Assembly (NCBI GenBank): GCA_947454105.1
Contig: CANGIP010000020.1
Span: 1-32,012 of the forward strand
DNA: 32,012 nt
Reading direction: 5' to 3'
Source: Actinomycetota bacterium
GTDB lineage: Bacteria; Actinomycetota; Acidimicrobiia; Acidimicrobiales; Ilumatobacteraceae
Shown: piece after piece, positions 17,495 to 23,927 of the stretch
How the letters are laid out: each line of letters begins with the position of its first letter
Position numbering within the stretch: position 1 is the first letter of the stretch
Program-made: the position numbers and the translations under genes
Notes under the pieces: generated by a model
What the model saw: only the letters and a program-made list of their open reading frames with translations
What the model was told of the DNA's origin: nothing
The model's database searches: none

Positions 17495-19107
17495 TCGACG
17501 GTGAGAATGCGCGCTGTCCACGGCGACAACAGTGAGTACGAACCAAAGTCCTCAATGGTGTACTTGCTATTGATAGCCGTTGCGGCTTCGCCCCACCACA
17601 AAGGAACATACGGGATGTCTGCGAGTGCAGTCTTTTGCGCTTCGATCAAAATCTCAACGCGCTTGGCAGGATCGGTCTCTTCTTTGGCCTGAGCCATGAG
17701 TTTGGTGACTGCATCATTGCTGTATGAAGCAGGGTTGCCATCACCGAAGAACCACGACGACATTTCGGCCGGGTCACCAGTGGCGTTGAAGTACCACATG
17801 TACGCCAAGCCCCAATCGGCTGAACCAATAGTGTCGTACCACTGTTCAACGGGCATCTCTTCAACCTGAATATCAATGCCAAGTGGCTTGACGGTTTCGG
17901 CGAGCGACTGGAAGAACTGACTGACTTGTGGAGCACTTGACGAGACTCCAACCTTGGTGGAGAACCCGTCAGGCACCTTCGAAAGTGCGAGCTCTGCTTT
18001 GGCTTTGTCAAGATCGAACGGAAGGTCAAGAACGTCCTTCAGAGCCTTTCGTGCACCATCGAGTCCAAGCACCGAGGAAATCTGATCGGGGGTAATGAGT
18101 GCAGTTGCGGGCTCACCATGACCAACGAGCAATTTTTCGACGACAGTCGCGCGGTCGCAGGCATAGGCAATAGCGCGGCGTACATGGATGTCGTCAAAAG
18201 GTTCAACCGCGGTGTTGAAGTCAATGCCGGCGTAGCTTCGGTCGGGGGCAAACAAGACGGTCGTGTCGGCGGCGTTTTCCCACTGACTGAGTTGATCGAG
18301 CGAAATACTGATTGCCAAGTCAATGTCGCCCGACTTACGAGCCAACACTCGGGTTGCTTCTTCGGTGATGAATTCAATGCGAACAGTCTTGACTGGTGGA
18401 ACTCCGCCCCACCACGTGTCGACGCGCTCGAGTTCAACCATGGTGTCTGGTTCGAACTTGGTGACCTTGTAAGGACCGGTTCCGTACAACAGGGCTTTGG
18501 GGGTTCCCATTTCGCCACCGTTGCCTTCGACGTATGACTGTGAAGTGATCCACAAAGCGTTGGCGGCACAGGGGCCCCATTCGAAGGCCACATCAGGTGA
18601 AGCCAAGGTGATGGTGACTTCGTTGTCGCCAGTTTTTTCGGCTTTGTCCACGTTGGCCCAGTAATAGGCGATGTTGGGGGATTTTTCTTCGTCCTTCGAG
18701 ATGCCAACTGAATAGACGACGTCCTCGGGGGTCAGGGGGGTTCCGTCGCTGAACTTGGCGCCTTCGCGCAAGGTGTAGACGTAGGTCGTTGGTGAGGTTT
18801 GTTCCCACTTTGAGGCCAATGCCGGAACCAACTTGCCGGTTCCATCGGGAGCAACCAGGCCTTCACCGACGAGGCAAGCCACGTAGTAGTTAAAGTTTCC
18901 GGCTTCTTGGCCGGGGTACAGATTTGAAAGCGATGAAGGGAAAGCGACGGTCAAGAGGTCGATCTCTTTTAATGAACCCGAAGCGGCCGAACCATTTCCG
19001 ACCATGCCCTTATTGTCTCCACCACAGGCGGCGATCAACATGGCAAGGGCACTGACGCCGGTGCCGGCCAACAGGGTTCGGCGATTGAACTGAACGGATG
19101 GGGACAT
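17491..19107 (-). CDS. Peptide ABC transporter substrate-binding lipoprotein (family 5)
   Basis: The 538-residue product belongs to the DppA/OppA (SBP_bac_5) family. The N-terminus NRRTLLAG and lipobox LIAAC (lipid-modified Cys28) indicate an exported lipoprotein; the twin arginine suggests possible Tat export. Family segments include LREGAKFSDGTPLTPEDVVYS near residue 115 and VRRAIAYACDRATVVEKLL near 305. It captures peptides outside the membrane for the two permeases. It is the first gene of the seven-gene operon, with a good ribosome site (GAGGAG) before the ATG. Substrate identity cannot be read from sequence. Confidence 0.95.
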   Translation of the reverse strand: MSPSVQFNRRTLLAGTGVSALAMLIAACGGDNKGMVGNGSAASGSLKEIDLLTVAFPSSLSNLYPGQEAGNFNYYVACLVGEGLVAPDGTGKLVPALASKWEQTSPTTYVYTLREGAKFSDGTPLTPEDVVYSVGISKDEEKSPNIAYYWANVDKAEKTGDNEVTITLASPDVAFEWGPCAANALWITSQSYVEGNGGEMGTPKALLYGTGPYKVTKFEPDTMVELERVDTWWGGVPPVKTVRIEFITEEATRVLARKSGDIDLAISISLDQLSQWENAADTTVLFAPDRSYAGIDFNTAVEPFDDIHVRRAIAYACDRATVVEKLLVGHGEPATALITPDQISSVLGLDGARKALKDVLDLPFDLDKAKAELALSKVPDGFSTKVGVSSSAPQVSQFFQSLAETVKPLGIDIQVEEMPVEQWYDTIGSADWGLAYMWYFNATGDPAEMSSWFFGDGNPASYSNDAVTKLMAQAKEETDPAKRVEILIEAQKTALADIPYVPLWWGEAATAINSKYTIEDFGSYSLLSPWTARILTVD

Positions 19108-19132
19108 GATTTCTCCTCAGGGTCGAGCACCG

Positions 19133-19152
19133 ATGAGTAATTGTCTACTCAT
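19133..19152. promoter_or_regulatory. Candidate operator upstream of the peptide operon
   Basis: ATGAGTA and TACTCAT form a perfect 7-base inverted repeat with a 6-base spacer, 26 bases before the binding-protein ATG. A third half-site TGAGTA occurs at 19166-19171. On the minus strand a weak promoter TAGACG-17-TAGTGT (about 19172-19200) lies just upstream, so the sites would fall at or after the transcription start. Binding there by the operon's own XRE-cupin protein is an inference. Confidence 0.5.
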
Positions 19153-19204
19153 ACGTTGCAGTTGCTGAGTAACACTAGACGGCTGTCACGCCATCGTCTA
19201 CTAA

Positions 19205-20671
19205 ATGTTGAGCGGAAGTATCCGCCAAGTACCGAGCCCACCTCATAGCCTGACGCCCGTGGTGCCCGAACGTTTTGCCCCTGTGCTCGCCGAGCTATCT
19301 GATGTCAGCGCGCTCTTCCGAGCAGCCGGAAAACGGCTGTACCTGGTGGGTGGAACTGTTCGCGATCTATTGGGCGGTCACGCCAGCACCGAAATTGACT
19401 TTGATGCAACCACCAACGCTCGACCAGATGAAACAAAACGCCTGCTGAGCGGTTGGGCAGACGCTGTCTGGACCCAAGGTGAGAAGTTCGGGACAATCGG
19501 CGCCCGCAAAGGCGATCGCGTTTACGAAATTACGACGCACCGAGCCGAGGCTTATCACCCCGATACGCGCAAGCCCGATGTTGAGTACGCCGACGAAATT
19601 GAAATTGACTTGTCGCGCCGCGATTTCACGATCAACGCCATGGCACTCGAGCTCACGAGCGATACGCCAACTTTGGTGGACCCATTTAATGGCGCTATCG
19701 ACTTAATGACACGCACCCTTCGGACTCCGCTTGATCCGGATATCAGTTTTAGTGACGACCCATTGCGCATGATGCGGGCCGCTCGCTTTATTGCGCGCTT
19801 TGATATGACCCCGGTCCCCGAACTTGTTGAGGCTGTGCGGCAGTTCAAAGATCGACTCGAAATTGTTTCTGCCGAACGCGTTCGCGATGAACTCAACAAA
19901 CTCATCACGCTTGATTCACCGACATCTGGTTTGTGGTTCTTAGTCGATACCGGACTGGCCGACAAGTTTTTGCCAGAGCTCCCGGCCATGCGATTAGAAA
20001 ATGATCCGATTCATCGTCATAAAGACGTACTCACACACACTCTTGCAGTAATTGAAAACGTGCGTCCTGATGCGCACGACGATTTTGACTTTCGTATCAC
20101 GCGATTGTCGGCGTTGTTTCACGATGTTGGAAAACCAGCAACGCGAGGATTTCAAGAAGGTAAGGGAACAACTTTTCACATGCATGATGTGAAGGGTGCA
20201 AAAATGGCCAAAAAGCGCCTGATTGCTTTGCGTTTTCCCAATGAAGATGTTGAAGCGATTACCGAACTTGTGCGTTTGCATTTGCGTTTTCACACGTACG
20301 AAATGGGTTGGACAGATTCGGCAGTTCGCCGTTATGTCAATGACGCAGGTCCATTGCTCACTGAACTCAATGTATTGACTCGATGCGATTGCACGACCCG
20401 CAACGAAAGAAAAGCAGCCCGACTTGCGCGACGTATGGACGAACTTGAAGCGCGCATTATTGAGCTCGCTACCAAAGAAGAACTCAAAGCAATACGTCCT
20501 GAAATGGACGGGGTTGCGGTGATGGAACTCCTCGGATTGTCGGCGGGTCCAGAGGTCGGCAAGGCCCTCAAGTTTTTGCTGGAGATCCGTTTAGAAGAGG
20601 GACTCATCGGCGATGAAGAAATTCGCCGTCGGCTAGACGCATGGTGGGCAACCCAACCCAAGTCGAGTTAG
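19205..20671 (+). CDS. cca: CCA tRNA nucleotidyltransferase with HD domain
   Basis: The product has 488 residues. The class II nucleotidyltransferase head contains LYLVGGTVRDLLGG (about 45-58) and the metal-binding EIDFDATT. The conserved RRDFTINAMAL and DPLRMMRAARFIARF segments shape CTP/ATP selection. An HD domain follows (ALFHDVGKP, about 307-315), as in PcnA-type actinobacterial enzymes. The enzyme adds or repairs the 3' CCA of tRNAs. The ATG at 19205 has no visible Shine-Dalgarno sequence; GTG codons at 19259 and 19262 are alternatives. In Mycobacterium the homologue (pcnA) lies beside the Rv3909-sigM-trx cluster, from which it is separated here by about 11 kb of inserted genes. Confidence 0.96.
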   Translation: MLSGSIRQVPSPPHSLTPVVPERFAPVLAELSDVSALFRAAGKRLYLVGGTVRDLLGGHASTEIDFDATTNARPDETKRLLSGWADAVWTQGEKFGTIGARKGDRVYEITTHRAEAYHPDTRKPDVEYADEIEIDLSRRDFTINAMALELTSDTPTLVDPFNGAIDLMTRTLRTPLDPDISFSDDPLRMMRAARFIARFDMTPVPELVEAVRQFKDRLEIVSAERVRDELNKLITLDSPTSGLWFLVDTGLADKFLPELPAMRLENDPIHRHKDVLTHTLAVIENVRPDAHDDFDFRITRLSALFHDVGKPATRGFQEGKGTTFHMHDVKGAKMAKKRLIALRFPNEDVEAITELVRLHLRFHTYEMGWTDSAVRRYVNDAGPLLTELNVLTRCDCTTRNERKAARLARRMDELEARIIELATKEELKAIRPEMDGVAVMELLGLSAGPEVGKALKFLLEIRLEEGLIGDEEIRRRLDAWWATQPKSS

Positions 20672-20676
20672 TTCAC

Positions 20677-20706
20677 GACTGAACATTCACGGAGTAACCT
20701 TCAGTC
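20677..20706 (+). promoter_or_regulatory. Hairpin enclosing the ribosome site of the DUF5318 gene
   Basis: GACTGAA (20677-20683) and TTCAGTC (20700-20706) are perfect 7-base complements. Their 16-base loop contains GGAG at 20691-20694. The 3' arm ends two bases before the ATG at 20708. Folding in the mRNA could modulate ribosome access. No T-run follows, so it is not a clear terminator for cca. Confidence 0.4.
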
Positions 20707-20707
20707 A

Positions 20708-21139
20708 ATGTCCACATCTCGCGAATCCTTCGGAACAGGATCCCTGCGGGGTGTGTCGTCCCTACGTTCTGGGTTAGTTGATCACCGCCTGGCGCGCCGC
20801 CACTTGATCAATGAATATCACCGTGGTCGTTTGGGTCGCGAAGAAGTCTGTGACGCTCACCCCGAACTGATGCGGGCCGCTCGTGGAATTGGTAAACAAA
20901 CCGAAACGAAATGTCCGATTTGTGCGGTGAGCAATGTGGTTTTGGTGACCTACCTATTTGGTCCGCGCCTTCAAGCCCATGGCAAGGTCATTACTGATAA
21001 TAAGGAGCTTGCTGAATTCCATCGTCGACCCGATGAGTTCACGGCCTACGTTGTTGAAGCATGCTGTGGCTGTAAGTGGCATCATTTGGTTCGAGTGATT
21101 CCTATCGGCGGGCAACGAAGTGATCGGAGAGTGGGCTAA
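20708..21139 (+). CDS. DUF5318 family protein with zinc-ribbon-like cysteines
   Basis: The product has 143 residues. An N-terminal helical part contains VDHRLARRHLINEYHRGR and the CDAHPELMRAAR segment. A CPIC knuckle (Cys69, Cys72) and a second cluster CCGC (Cys119-122) suggest a structural zinc site. The family is restricted to actinobacteria as far as I know and has no established function; mycobacterial Rv0049, near ponA1 and rpsF, belongs to it. Here too it lies just upstream of rpsF, and the following membrane protein gene starts four bases after its stop. Confidence 0.8.
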   Translation: MSTSRESFGTGSLRGVSSLRSGLVDHRLARRHLINEYHRGRLGREEVCDAHPELMRAARGIGKQTETKCPICAVSNVVLVTYLFGPRLQAHGKVITDNKELAEFHRRPDEFTAYVVEACCGCKWHHLVRVIPIGGQRSDRRVG

Positions 21140-21143
21140 CACC

Positions 21144-21770
21144 ATGTTGAAACTCGGGTCTGGATCACGCAAAAAGTCGCGCCGCAGTAGTTGGCTGCCG
21201 TACGAAGCAAGTCGCCGTTTGCAACGAGATGCCATTACGGGCCTGGCTTTGGTATTGATCAGTTGTCTGGGACTGTTGCTCTTCGGGTCGATGACCGAAC
21301 AGTTTTCGGTGAAGTTTGTTGATGGACTGCCACAACTCAGCGACGGCACGCCCTGTCAATTGCTTCAGGTTTTCCCCTACGACGACCCGACTGCACCCAC
21401 TCGAGCGATGGTCGACTGTGGCGATCAATCCGGTGTCGGCGTGGCCGGAGTCATGCAACATCTCTTTATTGCGCTGGCCGCGGTCGGAGTCTTGCTGTTG
21501 CTGAGCGCGGTTTTTGCCCTCGTTTTGGCTTCACGAATGCCTCGAGAAACCTTGGCGATACCAGTCTGCGTGGCCACCATGATTATTGGTGTGATTTCCG
21601 TATGGTGGGGTCTCAAAGGTGGTTCTCCAGGTCTGGCCTTCCAGGGATTTCGACCAGCTGCCGTGACGGGATACCTGCGTGAGGGCGGAATTGTGTCAAC
21701 TCGCGATGGCGCCGTGTCGTGGGGAGTCGGCTTATTGGCCGCTTCGTTTGTGCGCCTGACTCGCCCCTAA
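21144..21770 (+). CDS. Integral membrane protein, unknown function
   Basis: The product has 208 residues from ATG 21144. GGAG at 21126-21129 is about 14 bases upstream, and the GTG at 21120 would overlap the previous gene. A strongly basic N-terminus (KLGSGSRKKSRRSS) precedes about four hydrophobic segments (31-49, 103-129, 138-157, 188-203). The loop at 50-100 contains two cysteines (Cys71, Cys92) that would face outside and could pair. I do not recognise a family. It is co-directional and tightly spaced with the DUF5318 gene. Confidence 0.78.
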   Translation: MLKLGSGSRKKSRRSSWLPYEASRRLQRDAITGLALVLISCLGLLLFGSMTEQFSVKFVDGLPQLSDGTPCQLLQVFPYDDPTAPTRAMVDCGDQSGVGVAGVMQHLFIALAAVGVLLLLSAVFALVLASRMPRETLAIPVCVATMIIGVISVWWGLKGGSPGLAFQGFRPAAVTGYLREGGIVSTRDGAVSWGVGLLAASFVRLTRP

Positions 21771-21776
21771 ACGAAC

Positions 21777-21799
21777 TGTCGGGGTTAACACCCCAGACA
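21777..21799 (+). terminator. Hairpin after the membrane protein gene (possible weak terminator)
   Basis: TGTC-GGGGT-TAAC-ACCCC-A-GACA folds into a nine-pair stem with a four-base loop and one bulged A, beginning six bases after the stop codon. No T-run follows, so termination would be inefficient or factor-assisted. Confidence 0.4.
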
Positions 21800-21945
21800 A
21801 CCCTGCAACACCCCTCTGCCACAGTCATCCCCGTGAGGTTCTGCTTTTACCCCGATACACTTTCCGAGTCAGTACATACCCTGCCCCAAGCAGGGGCCCC
21901 GATGTCGGATAGGCCGGCACCGTGACCGAAGGGAGTTACACGCTT
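21800..21945 (+). promoter_or_regulatory. rpsF leader region with structured segments
   Basis: This 146-base stretch before rpsF holds a perfect hairpin CCCTGC-CCCAA-GCAGGG (21879-21895). It is followed by a CCG- and GGCC-rich segment (21896-21930) and then the ribosome site GAAGGGAG (21928-21935). Many bacteria carry an S6:S18-binding autoregulatory leader with a bulged CCG in front of rpsF. The composition here is suggestive, but I could not establish that fold by eye. The rpsF promoter probably lies in the same stretch; I see no clear -35/-10 pair. Confidence 0.4.
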
Positions 21946-22272
21946 ATGATGCGTGCTTACGAATTAATGATCATTATCGACGGATCGCTTGACGATGTCG
22001 TCGCCCAACAGTGGATTGCCAATGTCTCAAAGGGCATTGCCGACGCTGGTGGAACCGTCCATGGGAAAGTTGATTTCTGGGGCAAGCGCCGTTTGGCCTA
22101 CCCGATCAACAAAAAAGAAGAGGGCTACTACGCCATCCTCAACGTTGTCGCTCCCGGCGGCGCACTTGACGAACTCGAGCGATCAATGCGTATCGCTGAC
22201 GACGTCCTTCGGCACAAGTTGATGCGTCTCCCCGACGCCGAAGCCGCACGTCGCGGTCTCGTCGCAGCCTGA
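21946..22272 (+). CDS. rpsF: 30S ribosomal protein S6
   Basis: The product has 108 residues. It opens MMRAYELMIIIDGSLDD, the S6 N-terminal strand, and contains KVDFWGKRRLAYPINKKEEGYY and LRHKLMRLPD, both diagnostic for bS6. The start is ATG 21946 (or 21949), with GAAGGGAG about ten bases upstream. A GTG at 21922 would add non-conserved residues. S6 binds S18 on the 30S platform. It is the first gene of the conserved rpsF-ssb-rpsR-rplI operon, all in one direction. Confidence 0.97.
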   Translation: MMRAYELMIIIDGSLDDVVAQQWIANVSKGIADAGGTVHGKVDFWGKRRLAYPINKKEEGYYAILNVVAPGGALDELERSMRIADDVLRHKLMRLPDAEAARRGLVAA

Positions 22273-22321
22273 GCCTTCGTCCTCGGACCTATCCACTCTC
22301 CGCAACCACTGGAGGAAACCA

Positions 22322-22789
22322 ATGGCTTCTAACTCAATTACCGTTGTCGGCAATCTCACCCGAGATCCCGAACTTCGTTACACCCAATCCGGCAAGGCCA
22401 CGGTCACCGTGGGTATTGCTGTCAATCGTCGTTACCAAGTCAATGGCGAATGGCAAGACGCAACCACATTCATGAATGTTGTTGCCTGGGATCAACTCGC
22501 CGAAAACGTGGCGGCTTCACTCACCAAGGGCACTCGTGTTCTGGTGACTGGTCGTCTCGATGTACGCGAATACGAAGCTCGCGAAGGTGGCAAGCGCACA
22601 TCAGTAGATATCGCGGCCGAAGAAATCGGACCGACCTTGCGTTGGGCCACAGTCTCTGTTGAGCGCACACCACCGAAAGGCGGCGGCGAAGGTGGCGGTT
22701 CAGCACCACGTCAAGCTCCTCGCTCAAGTGGTGCACCAGCATCGGCACCCGCCGACGATGGTTACTACGCCGACGAAGAACCGTTCTGA
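22322..22789 (+). CDS. ssb: Single-stranded DNA-binding protein
   Basis: The 155-residue product has an N-terminal OB fold (about 1-112) with NSITVVGNLTRDPELRYT and WDQLAENVAASLTKGTRVLV. A Gly/Pro/Ser-rich linker (about 118-145) leads to the acidic tip DDGYYADEEPF. The tip corresponds to the SSB C-terminal peptide that recruits repair and replication partners, although it ends EEPF where DDIPF is usual. A strong GGAGG lies six bases before the ATG. SSB protects single strands during replication, and dnaB lies 1.1 kb downstream. Confidence 0.97.
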   Translation: MASNSITVVGNLTRDPELRYTQSGKATVTVGIAVNRRYQVNGEWQDATTFMNVVAWDQLAENVAASLTKGTRVLVTGRLDVREYEAREGGKRTSVDIAAEEIGPTLRWATVSVERTPPKGGGEGGGSAPRQAPRSSGAPASAPADDGYYADEEPF

Positions 22790-22792
22790 TCA

Positions 22793-22805
22793 GCAGACAG
22801 TCTGC
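22793..22805 (+). other. Small intercistronic hairpin between ssb and rpsR
   Basis: GCAGA-CAG-TCTGC is a perfect 5-pair stem with a 3-base loop, four bases after the ssb stop. It may set the level of rpsR/rplI relative to ssb by processing or partial attenuation. No T-run is present and the effect is unproven. Confidence 0.3.
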
Positions 22806-22813
22806 ACAACTCT

Positions 22814-22822
22814 TTATCCACC
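22814..22822 (+). promoter_or_regulatory. DnaA-box-like nonamer upstream of rpsR
   Basis: TTATCCACC differs from the DnaA consensus TTATCCACA at only the last base. It lies in the 65-base ssb-rpsR gap. A single such match may be coincidental; it is noted because a perfect actinobacterial-type box lies about 1 kb away in the dnaB leader. Confidence 0.35.
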
Positions 22823-22854
22823 CGTAATTTACGTATCGACTTAAGGAAAAGTTC

Positions 22855-23286
22855 ATGGGAAATAGCACCTCAAAGAAGCCAGTTCGGGGCCGTGCTCCGA
22901 AAGACAATGGTCGCAAGATCAAAAAGAAGGCCAACGTATTGGCCGCAGAAAAAATCGAGTACATCGATTACAAGGACATCAACTTGTTGAATCGTTTCAT
23001 GTCCGACCGCTCAAAGATCCGCGGTCAGCGCTTGAACGGTGCAACGGTGCAGCAGCAGCGTGAAGTGGCAACCGCCATCAAGAACGCTCGCGAAATGGCC
23101 TTGTTGCCATACACCAAGCGCGTTGCTTCAGTTGGTCGTGGTCCTCGCGGACCGCGTGGTCCTCGCGGTTCCGAAGGAGCCGTCGACCAGGTTGAAGACA
23201 AGAACATTGACGCCGCAATCGATGATGTCGATACCGGTATCGAGTTCGAAGCAGCAGACGACACCGAAACCAATGAGGAGGGCTGA
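22855..23286 (+). CDS. rpsR: 30S ribosomal protein S18 with long acidic C-terminal extension
   Basis: The product has 143 residues, whereas S18 is normally 75-90. The core (about 25-92) is clear: [20 protein letters not shown] and [20 protein letters not shown]. The usual CxxC zinc motif before IDYKD is replaced by VLAAEKIEY, so this is the zinc-free (C-minus) form. After the core comes a GPR triplet repeat (about 95-105), then about 38 residues rich in Asp and Glu ending TNEEG. A good ribosome site AAGGAAAA precedes the ATG. The stop lies two bases before rplI. The tail is in frame and uses codons like its neighbours, so an error or frameshift is unlikely. Confidence 0.96.
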   Translation: MGNSTSKKPVRGRAPKDNGRKIKKKANVLAAEKIEYIDYKDINLLNRFMSDRSKIRGQRLNGATVQQQREVATAIKNAREMALLPYTKRVASVGRGPRGPRGPRGSEGAVDQVEDKNIDAAIDDVDTGIEFEAADDTETNEEG

Positions 23287-23288
23287 TC

Positions 23289-23738
23289 ATGAAGATCATT
23301 TTGCGTTCTGACATCAATGGCTTAGGCAAGCGCGGTGACATCGTTGAAGTCACCAAGGGCCACGGCCGTAACTACTTGTTGCCTCGCGGGCTGGGCATTA
23401 ATGCCTCCGACGGTGCAGTGTCTCAGGCAGCTTCAATGCGTCGTCGTCGCGACTTGCGCGATGCCGCCGATCGTGATTCTGCTCAGACCATCGCATCAAC
23501 CTTGGTTGCCAAGGTCATCGACATCAAGGCCAAGGCCGCCGGAACCGAAGGTCGTTTGTTCGGCTCGGTGACTGCAGCCGACGTCGTTGCTGCGGTGCTT
23601 GCTCAGACTGGTATCGAACTCGATCGTAAGAAGTTGTCGGTTCCCGACCACATCAAGACCGTGGGCGAATACAGCGTCACTGCCAAGTTGCACAACGATG
23701 TGCAATTCGGCATCAACATCAACGTCGTCGCTAAGTGA
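23289..23738 (+). CDS. rplI: 50S ribosomal protein L9
   Basis: The product has 149 residues, the normal length for bL9. The N-terminal domain shows MKIILRSDINGLGKRGDIVE and GHGRNYLLPRGLGI, the family signature. A connecting helix (about 45-75) links to the C-terminal domain with GRLFGSVTAADV and HIKTVGEYSV. L9 extends from the L1 side of the 50S subunit and influences frame maintenance. The start is two bases after the S18 stop, with GGAGG just upstream inside the end of rpsR, so the two are translationally linked. It is the last gene before a strong terminator. Confidence 0.97.
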   Translation: MKIILRSDINGLGKRGDIVEVTKGHGRNYLLPRGLGINASDGAVSQAASMRRRRDLRDAADRDSAQTIASTLVAKVIDIKAKAAGTEGRLFGSVTAADVVAAVLAQTGIELDRKKLSVPDHIKTVGEYSVTAKLHNDVQFGININVVAK

Positions 23739-23788
23739 CGATGGCGGACCTGGTCCGCAACACAACATCGAACAATTCATGATGTGAA

Positions 23789-23818
23789 CAGGACCCGGGC
23801 CAACAGGTCCGGGTCCTG
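23789..23818 (+). terminator. Strong intrinsic terminator of the rpsF-rplI operon
   Basis: CAGGACCCGG and CCGGGTCCTG are perfect 10-base complements. Inner GCC-AACA-GGT adds three more pairs (one G-U), giving a 13-pair GC-rich stem with an AACA loop. The following bases are CTTCATCT, only modestly T-rich. It lies 50 bases after rplI, separating this operon from dnaB. Confidence 0.85.
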
Positions 23819-23838
23819 CTTCATCTCGGGACTGGGGT

Positions 23839-23867
23839 TTATCCCCAGAATCTTGAAGTTGTCCACA
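23839..23867 (+). promoter_or_regulatory. DnaA-box-like pair in the dnaB leader
   Basis: TTGTCCACA at 23859-23867 matches the actinobacterial (Streptomyces-type) DnaA box exactly. TTATCCCCA at 23839-23847 is a weaker match 20 bases upstream on the same strand; it lies inside a small hairpin CTGGGG-TTTAT-CCCCAG (23832-23848), which may be its real meaning. The boxes lie 61-89 bases before the dnaB ATG, so DnaA control of the helicase gene is possible. Confidence 0.5.
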
Positions 23868-23927
23868 AGTAATTCACAGGGTTGTACCCCTAGCGATCAA
23901 CAGGGTGCATGGGTCAAGGTAGAGGTA

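Noticed and set aside
18039..18707. 222-codon minus-strand open frame inside the peptide-binding protein gene
   Set aside because: It is a shifted frame of a full-length family 5 binding protein; the composition is rich in Ser, Pro and Thr with no domain.
21922..21945. GTG start for rpsF
   Set aside because: The ribosome site GAAGGGAG lies inside this extension, and S6 proteins begin at the MRAYEL-like segment.
23832..23848. TTATCCCCA as a certain DnaA box
   Set aside because: It has one mismatch from consensus and is part of a perfect small hairpin that explains it equally well; only the TTGTCCACA site is treated as good.
23784..23927. Upstream ATG extending DnaB by 48 residues
   Set aside because: The extension would translate through the intrinsic terminator and DnaA-box region, and DnaB homology begins after the ATG at 23928.
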